From contig SKSA01000235.1 of assembly GCA_007118195.1 (NCBI GenBank), positions 1 through 10,416 of the forward strand: a stretch of 10,416 bases of DNA. The letters run 5' to 3'. Numbering within the stretch: the stretch's first letter is position 1; the number at the start of each line of letters is the position of its first letter. The position numbers and the translations under genes are program-made. Under the pieces are notes generated by a model. It was not told where the DNA came from and did no database searches. It saw nothing but the letters and a program-made list of their open reading frames with translations. Shown here piece by piece: positions 6,084-10,416 of this stretch. The DNA comes from Anaerobacillus sp. (lineage in GTDB: Bacteria; Bacillota; Bacilli; Bacillales; Anaerobacillaceae).

Positions 6084-7434
6084 AAACTGAGGGTGTTGTT
6101 GGTTTCTTCGGCTTTTTCCACTGTTGGTGCATGAATAATGTCACAATCGCAATGATGCCGACAAAGGCGATACTAACAAAAAAACCTGGTCGGCTAATGC
6201 TATGGAATAAAGTCCCAAATACTGCTAACATAACGAGTAAAAACCCAAGTAACCGTTTCACATTGTCGGCCGTTTTCATTTCATGAATTCGTCCGTACGA
6301 GCCAATGATAAATAACCAATTATATAAAAGCATTAAACCAGCAGCGGTCGTCACGTATTCATATACTCTTCCAGGCATGAGGATCGCTAATATGATCGAA
6401 GCGATGATGCCGGTCGATGTTAAAAGGATTGCATTTAATGGAATTTTATTATTTTTTACTCGCTTAGCAAATCCTTTAGGTGCATCTTCGTCTTCGGCTA
6501 AAGTAACTAATATACGAAGCACAGCAAATAAAGAAGCAACCATCGTTGAAAAACCAGCGATGATAAAAACCCCGTTAAAAATATGAGTTACATAAGGAAT
6601 ATTGTAATTCTTCATGGCTGTAACAAATGGACTCGTATCATTGGTGATTTTATTTAACGTCACCATAAATAAAACTAAAGCAATCGAAGTGACATAAAGA
6701 GTTGAAAGTATAAAGAGCATCACTTGTCCCGCTTTAGGAGCATCCTCCATTTTATTAAGTCTAATCGCAAGAAGTCCTACGATTTCAATTCCCCCAAAAC
6801 CGTAAAAACCAAATATAAATGAGGGTAACAATCCTCTTATTCCGTTCGGGAAAATCCCATCATAGGTTCTTGGAAAGGTAACTTCTGTATCGGCACTTCC
6901 AAATAAGCCGAAAAGAGCAATGATCGCTATAATGAAAAACATGATGAGTGCTGCAAGCTTCATAACAGCAAGAAGGTTTTCGACACGGTCAAAGCCACTC
7001 GGTCCTGCAATAATCACAAGAAGTCCAAGGATCGCATAACCAGTCGCAAACATCCATAAAGGAATATTTGGAAACCAAAATTGTGAGAAAATAGCTAAAG
7101 CAGTCATTTGACTCCCCATAATTAACAGCTCAGATAAGAAATACACCCAGCCACTACTAAAACCTGCCCAACGCCCGTAAGCTTTTTTAGCGTATGTACG
7201 AAAAGAGCCTTTTTGAGGATCAGCAATCATCATTTTTGCGAGTGCTTCATAAACAAAATAAGTTCCTAGCCCGGCAAGAGCATAAGATAACAATACTGAT
7301 GGACCAGCCATATTGATCGCGATACTTGAACCAAGAAAAAAGCCTGTCCCAATCGTACAAGCAACCCCTAATAGAGAAAGTTGCCACCAGGATAACGGTT
7401 TTTCTTGTTTTTCTTGAGAAGTCGTTTTCAACAC
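6064..7434 (-). CDS. APC superfamily amino-acid permease
   Basis: This 456-aa protein has about 12 membrane segments and is a proton- or ion-coupled amino-acid importer of the APC superfamily, closest in feel to the AAT branch. CTIGTGFFLGS (26-36) is the unwound first-segment motif that binds the substrate carboxyl and amino groups. GFYGFGGIEIVGLLA (209-223) is the sixth-segment motif with the family's Gly-Gly-x-Glu. A basic tail (QQWKKPKKPT) ends the protein. The substrate cannot be told from sequence. The start is either GTG 7434 or the next codon TTG 7431; AAGGGGGG (7438-7445 on the minus strand) is 3 nt from the former and 6 nt from the latter, so TTG is a serious alternative. This ribosome site lies within a long leader hairpin (see 7438-7506). 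The gene follows the SIMPL gene on the same strand after 161 nt and overlaps the LysE-like gene by 20 nt, tail to tail. Confidence 0.88.
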   Translation of the reverse strand: MLKTTSQEKQEKPLSWWQLSLLGVACTIGTGFFLGSSIAINMAGPSVLLSYALAGLGTYFVYEALAKMMIADPQKGSFRTYAKKAYGRWAGFSSGWVYFLSELLIMGSQMTALAIFSQFWFPNIPLWMFATGYAILGLLVIIAGPSGFDRVENLLAVMKLAALIMFFIIAIIALFGLFGSADTEVTFPRTYDGIFPNGIRGLLPSFIFGFYGFGGIEIVGLLAIRLNKMEDAPKAGQVMLFILSTLYVTSIALVLFMVTLNKITNDTSPFVTAMKNYNIPYVTHIFNGVFIIAGFSTMVASLFAVLRILVTLAEDEDAPKGFAKRVKNNKIPLNAILLTSTGIIASIILAILMPGRVYEYVTTAAGLMLLYNWLFIIGSYGRIHEMKTADNVKRLLGFLLVMLAVFGTLFHSISRPGFFVSIAFVGIIAIVTLFMHQQWKKPKKPTTPSVFTKIKQ

Positions 7435-7437
7435 AAT

Positions 7438-7506
7438 CCCCCCTTATCATTCTTTTATTTTTTGATAAAAGTGGTGAGTTTATGTAAAAGAATGAGTAAA
7501 GGGGAG
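7438..7506 (-). promoter_or_regulatory. Leader hairpin masking the permease ribosome site
   Basis: In the minus-strand leader, 7485-7495 pairs without mismatch with 7447-7457 (11 bp, TAAAAGAATGA with TCATTCTTTTA as written on the plus strand). After a one-nt bulge at 7496, 7497-7499 pairs with 7444-7446. After a second bulge at 7500, 7501-7504 pairs with 7440-7443, then a G-U (7505/7439) and a G-C (7506/7438). The total is about 20 pairs with two bulges and a 27-nt loop. The downstream arm contains the whole AAGGGGGG ribosome site, and the upstream arm is a C-rich anti-SD. A competing small hairpin (7452-7458 with 7465-7471) uses part of the same arm and would free the SD. Upstream 7516-7563 has only a possible 4-bp closing stem, and I recognise no known aptamer or T-box motif. 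Confidence 0.55.
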
Positions 7507-7595
7507 GGGGGAATACGCCTTAAAATGTCTTCAAAGTAGGTCAGCTATCCAGGTTCGGTGGCGAAAGTTTAAATAATTTACAGTGATAAGTAAAA

Positions 7596-8237
7596 TCAAC
7601 AGTATAAATAATTGACAATAATTGTAGCGGAGATTGTAATTTCTCCCGGCTGGATCGGTGTAGCCTCTGCCTTTGCCAACAATGGTTGTGCAAATGGTAC
7701 AGGGGGAGATGTTCGTATTGAAAATTCTTCGATTTTGAAAGGTATAGGGTTAAGAGTGACTGGTAATTGGGATGTGAGCGTTATTGCCTTAGCGTAGGCA
7801 TTGTGAAGTGCTATTTTTAATGCTTCATTGTAATAAGCTTCCGGCTGAGCAACAGTAAATTCGATATTTGAAACAGTGTTGGCTCCTTGACTTACGGCAA
7901 GATCCACGACTTGACCAGTGAGTTCAATATTATCAATTTTCACTTGAAGCTGATGGTTTACTCGATAGCCTCGGAAAATTTGCATACCGTCCTTGTAATC
8001 GTATAATGGATCAATACGATAAATAACCGTTTGGATGTTTTCTTTTGGAATTCCTAGATCGATCAAAGCTGATAACACATTAGAAATAATTATCGTATTT
8101 TCTTGTTGAGCTTCTTGTAAGCTCCTTTTTTCTGTCATTGCTCCTAAAGTAATGTTTACTTGGTCGGGGGATACGGAAATCTTCCCTTCACCAGAAACCT
8201 TTATACGCTTATTTGGAATTAATTGAGGATAGTACAT
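7596..8237 (-). CDS. SIMPL (DUF541) domain-containing protein
   Basis: This 213-aa protein is covered by one SIMPL/DUF541 domain (about residues 10-211). The opening KVSGEGKISVSPDQVNITLG (13-32) is typical. Further family features are the central YRVNHQLQVKI (91-101), VSNIEFTV (122-129) and the closing beta strand PIQPGEITISATIIVNY. Relatives include YggE (linked to oxidative stress) and BP26; many are secreted, but this one has no signal peptide and is probably cytosolic. GAGAGGAG 7 nt before ATG (minus strand, near 8245-8253) supports the start. An AT-rich dyad, ATACT/AGTAT (8267-8281), overlaps its probable promoter region. It is divergent from the serine hydrolase gene and upstream of the permease on the same strand with no terminator seen between, so cotranscription with the permease is possible. 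Confidence 0.88.
   Translation of the reverse strand: MYYPQLIPNKRIKVSGEGKISVSPDQVNITLGAMTEKRSLQEAQQENTIIISNVLSALIDLGIPKENIQTVIYRIDPLYDYKDGMQIFRGYRVNHQLQVKIDNIELTGQVVDLAVSQGANTVSNIEFTVAQPEAYYNEALKIALHNAYAKAITLTSQLPVTLNPIPFKIEEFSIRTSPPVPFAQPLLAKAEATPIQPGEITISATIIVNYLYC
7612..7640 (+). promoter_or_regulatory. Possible antisense promoter in the SIMPL gene end
   Basis: TTGACA (7612-7617), a 17-nt spacer and TGTAAT (7635-7640) give a near-consensus sigmaA promoter pointing rightward. Transcription from it would be antisense to the SIMPL gene and could run toward the serine hydrolase start at 8388. ACAATAATTGT (7615-7625), a perfect 5-1-5 dyad, overlaps the -35. Chance occurrence in AT-rich coding sequence is quite possible. 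Confidence 0.3.
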
Positions 8238-8387
8238 TTGTTTTGCTCCTCTCTAAGATGATTTCTATACTTTTATAGTATTAAGGAGAAACAAATTAAG
8301 AACATTAGGAAAGAGACGGGGAAAGAAAAGGTTTTTTTTCTTTTTTGTCGAACAAGTAACGACAGAAAACTTTAGAGGGTGACATAA

Positions 8388-9713
8388 ATGAGCGAACGAA
8401 ATTGGATAGAATTTGAAAGTTTTTTAATAGAAACAATGAAAAAAAATAATATACCAGGCTGTGCAGTGGCCGTATCTCAACATGGTAAAATTATTTTTGA
8501 GAAGGGGTTTGGATATGGTAATCAAATGACTAAAGCACCAGTAACTGCAAATACAATTTTCGGAATTGCCTCCGTTACAAAATCATTTACGGCATTAGCC
8601 ATTATGATGCTTGAAGAAAAAGGGCTTCTTTCTGTGGATGATCCAGTGATTAATTATCTCCCTGATTTTAAATTAAGCGGGGTTGAAGATATGAGTAGTA
8701 TTAAAATATATCATCTCCTCACTCACACAACTGGGCTTGCGCCAATGTTTCGTAGAGAAGAGTTAAATAAGCTCAAAGATCATCTTACATATTTAGCGGA
8801 AAAAGATTATGAAATGTTAGGAAAACCAGGAGAGTATTTTAGTTATTGCAATGATACGTTTTTACTTTTAGGAGCAATTATTGAAAGGTTATCTGGAAAG
8901 CTTTATCGAAGACATATAACGGAATCGTTATTAAATCCGCTAAAGATGTACCGTTCAACCTTTAGTATCGATGAGTTAGCGAAATACGACGATGTAACCA
9001 TCCCGTATGAACATAACAAGCGTACAAATCAACTAGAAGAGAAGCTGTGGCCAAAGCTAGGGAATTATGAAGTTGGTGAAGGAGTAAGATCGACTGTTTT
9101 AGATTTATTGAAATTCGGGGAATTTTATGTTGCGAATGATAATGGTGTTATTTCTCAAGAAACACGAAAGAAAATGTGGGAGAAGCCTTTTGAAGTCGTT
9201 AATCAATCTTTTTACGGTTATGGGTTTAAAGTAACTCCTAATTATAACGGTGTAACATTAGTCGAACATGGAGGCGGACAACCAGGCGTATCCTCAAATT
9301 TTGGTTTTATCCCGGAAGAAGGCATTGTCGCCTCTGTTTTATGTAACGTTTCAAATGTAGCTGCAGATGAAATTTGGTTGGCCGCAATCAATACTGCACT
9401 AAGGTTGCCAATACATATGCTTCGAAAGGTTGAACCAAGCTTTCATCACTCTAAAGAGCAATTAGAAAAGTTTATAGGAACCTATGACTGTTCAGAAGGT
9501 GGAAAGGTAACGATTATTTTAGAAAATAACAAGCCAGTGCTTGAAATAAAAGAAGAGAGGTTTTCATTACGGGGGAGTCTTGAAAATACGCTTGTCATCG
9601 AACAAAATGAAAAGCCGATTACTTTCTTTTTCAATGGTGATGAAAAGGCATGGGCCGTACTTGTGGGCAGTAGGATGCTAACACGAAAGAAAAGCTGGGT
9701 ACCGCGAATGTAG
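8388..9713 (+). CDS. Serine hydrolase, class C beta-lactamase/PBP4* fold
   Basis: This 441-aa protein belongs to the beta-lactamase-related family (peptidases, esterases, class C lactamases). The nucleophile motif is SVTK (S62-K65) in GIASVTKSFTALAI. The second motif is YCN (153-155) where YSN or YAN is usual, and HGGG (294-297) takes the place of the third-motif KTG. The catalytic domain spans about 5-340. Residues about 355-436 form a beta-rich C-terminal part (FIGTYDCSEGGKVTIILEN at 362-380) of the kind found in DUF3471-type tails. There is no signal peptide or lipobox, so it is probably cytosolic, unlike cell-wall PBPs, and an esterase or peptidase role is more likely than antibiotic resistance. 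AGAGGGTG just before ATG 8388 supports the start. It is divergent from the SIMPL gene and monocistronic, and it ends before a terminator shared with the cold-shock gene. Confidence 0.85.
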   Translation: MSERNWIEFESFLIETMKKNNIPGCAVAVSQHGKIIFEKGFGYGNQMTKAPVTANTIFGIASVTKSFTALAIMMLEEKGLLSVDDPVINYLPDFKLSGVEDMSSIKIYHLLTHTTGLAPMFRREELNKLKDHLTYLAEKDYEMLGKPGEYFSYCNDTFLLLGAIIERLSGKLYRRHITESLLNPLKMYRSTFSIDELAKYDDVTIPYEHNKRTNQLEEKLWPKLGNYEVGEGVRSTVLDLLKFGEFYVANDNGVISQETRKKMWEKPFEVVNQSFYGYGFKVTPNYNGVTLVEHGGGQPGVSSNFGFIPEEGIVASVLCNVSNVAADEIWLAAINTALRLPIHMLRKVEPSFHHSKEQLEKFIGTYDCSEGGKVTIILENNKPVLEIKEERFSLRGSLENTLVIEQNEKPITFFFNGDEKAWAVLVGSRMLTRKKSWVPRM

Positions 9714-9760
9714 CGTGAAATAGTTTCTTTTCTGTTGTTCTTCTATAACCTTTTTATCAT

Positions 9761-9798
9761 AAAATTAAAGAAGGACTCCAATTTGGAGTCCTTCTTCT
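9761..9798. terminator. Bidirectional intrinsic terminator
   Basis: AAGAAGGACTCC (9768-9779) pairs without mismatch with GGAGTCCTTCTT (9785-9796) around a short AT loop. On the minus strand it is followed by a T-rich run (complement of AAAATTAA, 9761-9768), so it chiefly ends the cold-shock transcript. On the plus strand the run after the stem is poorer, but it probably also stops the serine hydrolase transcript. Confidence 0.9.
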
Positions 9799-9814
9799 AG
9801 TTAGTAAGAAAAGA

Positions 9815-10012
9815 TTACTTTTGAACGTTAGCTGCTTGTGGTCCACGAGCGCCTTGCTCGATGTCAAATGTTACAGTTTGACCTTCTTCTAAAGATTTGA
9901 AGCCTTCGCCTTGAATTGCTGAGAAGTGTACGAATACATCGTCGCTTCCTTCAACTTCAATAAATCCGAAACCTTTTTCTGCGTTAAACCATTTAACTGT
10001 ACCTTCTGTCAT
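9815..10012 (-). CDS. Cold-shock protein, CspA/CspB family
   Basis: This 65-aa single cold-shock domain is a five-stranded OB-fold that binds single-stranded RNA and DNA and acts as an RNA chaperone in the cytoplasm. RNP1 is KGFGFIEV (13-20) and RNP2 is VFVHF (26-30). W8 and F9 in TVKWFN and the acidic EVEGSDD turn complete the nucleic-acid face. Start at ATG 10012 because GGAGG (10021-10025 on the minus strand) is 8 nt upstream and the protein then has the standard length; the frame is open upstream to 10066 but that part is leader. It is very similar to Bacillus Csp proteins, but I do not assign a specific paralogue. It has its own promoter, a long leader and a terminator. Confidence 0.97.
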   Translation of the reverse strand: MTEGTVKWFNAEKGFGFIEVEGSDDVFVHFSAIQGEGFKSLEEGQTVTFDIEQGARGPQAANVQK

Positions 10013-10136
10013 TGAAAATTCCTCCATCGTGGTTAAAACCACTAAATTATTACTACTCTTGCTCAAAAATAACCCAGACGAAAACTACTTATTAAGAAAG
10101 TCTTTTTTCTATCAGTAAATCCGAACAAAAATAATT
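10013..10136 (-). promoter_or_regulatory. Long 5' leader of the cold-shock mRNA
   Basis: With a start about 7 nt after the -10, the leader is about 124 nt, in the range usual for cold-shock mRNAs whose leaders control translation and stability by temperature (family knowledge). A perfect hairpin, GTGGTT/AACCAC (10029-10042), lies only a few nt before the SD (10021-10025). I cannot show a thermosensor from sequence alone. Confidence 0.6.
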
Positions 10137-10142
10137 AATTCA

Positions 10143-10171
10143 ATCATAACAGTTTAAGTTTATAAAAGCAA
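10143..10171 (-). promoter_or_regulatory. SigmaA promoter of the cold-shock gene
   Basis: Read on the minus strand, the -35 is TTGCTT (10166-10171), the spacer is 17 nt and the -10 is TATGAT (10143-10148). The TGT triplet directly upstream matches the extended -10. Confidence 0.75.
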
Positions 10172-10244
10172 GGAAACACAAAGATTAAATTATTTTTTAT
10201 AAGAAGGACTAGTGCATTCATTGTCGAATTTCAATTTAAGTACA

Positions 10245-10281
10245 AAAAAGTAAGAGCACCTTTTTGGCGCTCTTACTTTTT
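10245..10281. terminator. Intrinsic terminator after the YjcZ-like gene
   Basis: AAAAAGTAAGAGC (10245-10257) pairs perfectly with GCTCTTACTTTTT (10269-10281). The minus-strand copy ends in a U-run and lies 28 nt after the stop of the YjcZ-like gene, so it ends that transcript. Confidence 0.88.
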
Positions 10282-10309
10282 AGAGGGTCCTTTCCTCTAT
10301 ATGTCGTTG

Positions 10310-10416
10310 TTACGCAGTTGGAGTTGCCCAAGAAGCTCCGATGATGACTAATAAGATGAATAGAACGACGATTAAAGCAAAACCGCGTCCGAATCCATGA
10401 GGAGCTACTGGAGCAG
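10310..10416 (-). CDS. YjcZ/SscA-type tiny sporulation protein, partial
   Basis: The last 35 codons are visible; the start lies beyond the window. The readable end is APVAPHGFGRGFALIVVLF followed by ILLVIIGASWATPTA. This is the hallmark of the tiny membrane proteins of the YjcZ/SscA group: a Gly/Phe-rich lead, one hydrophobic segment ending in a conserved GASW, and a total length of only about 30-50 aa. Relatives are linked to spore coat assembly in Bacillus. The extra ATPTA after GASW is a small tail. Its presence supports a spore-forming host. Confidence 0.85.
   Translation of the reverse strand, partial: APVAPHGFGRGFALIVVLFILLVIIGASWATPTA

Noticed and set aside
8322..8346. A/T-only hairpin AAAGAAAA/TTTTCTTT followed by T
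   Set aside because: It has no G-C pairs and no known plus-strand gene before it; low-complexity purine/pyrimidine tracts give such pairings often.
10013..10066. 18-residue N-terminal extension of the cold-shock protein
   Set aside because: The 65-aa form has the SD and the exact family start (MTEGTVKWF); the upstream part is mRNA leader.
1..10416. CRISPR array, tRNA or rRNA genes, transposase or phage genes
   Set aside because: No regularly spaced repeats, no tRNA T-arm or acceptor patterns, and no mobile-element protein motifs were seen on either strand.

Overview
The window looks like chromosomal DNA from a low-GC, spore-forming member of the Bacillaceae. The evidence is strong purine-rich ribosome binding sites, TTG/GTG starts, intrinsic terminators with long U-tracts, an OpuD-type betaine carrier, a DUF3892 protein, a Bacillus-type cold-shock protein, and at the right edge the 3' end of a tiny YjcZ/SscA-type sporulation protein. 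I see no phage, transposase, integrase, defence genes or CRISPR array. Most protein genes are housekeeping or transport functions; the less ordinary material lies between genes.

Layout. Positions 1-588 have no protein gene. On the minus strand they hold a good extended -10 promoter (233-261), a foldable 67-nt region (148-214) and an intrinsic terminator (96-143), which together look like a small RNA gene or a terminated leader. A pair of inverted 14-bp dyads lies at 351-394. Next come a class V-fold PLP enzyme of the cysteine desulfurase group (589-2055) with its own terminator and a BCCT betaine/choline-type transporter (2219-3733). A 115-nt double hairpin (3784-3898) serves as the terminator of a minus-strand DUF3892 gene (3902-4201).

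A plus-strand group follows: a small unknown protein starting at TTG 4310, a divergent truA (4609-5346) and a LysE-family exporter (5451-6083). The exporter overlaps the 3' end of a convergent APC amino-acid permease (6064-7434) by 20 bp. The permease has a leader in which about 20 base pairs can hide its Shine-Dalgarno sequence. Upstream of it on the same strand is a SIMPL/DUF541 protein (7596-8237). A divergent serine hydrolase of the class C beta-lactamase fold lies at 8388-9713. Last come a minus-strand cold-shock gene with promoter, roughly 124-nt leader and terminator, and the partial YjcZ-like gene.

Functional themes are modest: osmolyte uptake (BCCT), amino-acid import and export facing each other (APC and LysE), tRNA pseudouridylation (TruA) and cold adaptation (Csp). 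The observations most worth testing are the candidate small RNA at 96-226 and the SD-masking leader at 7438-7506. All structures were folded by eye, so they need covariation and expression data.
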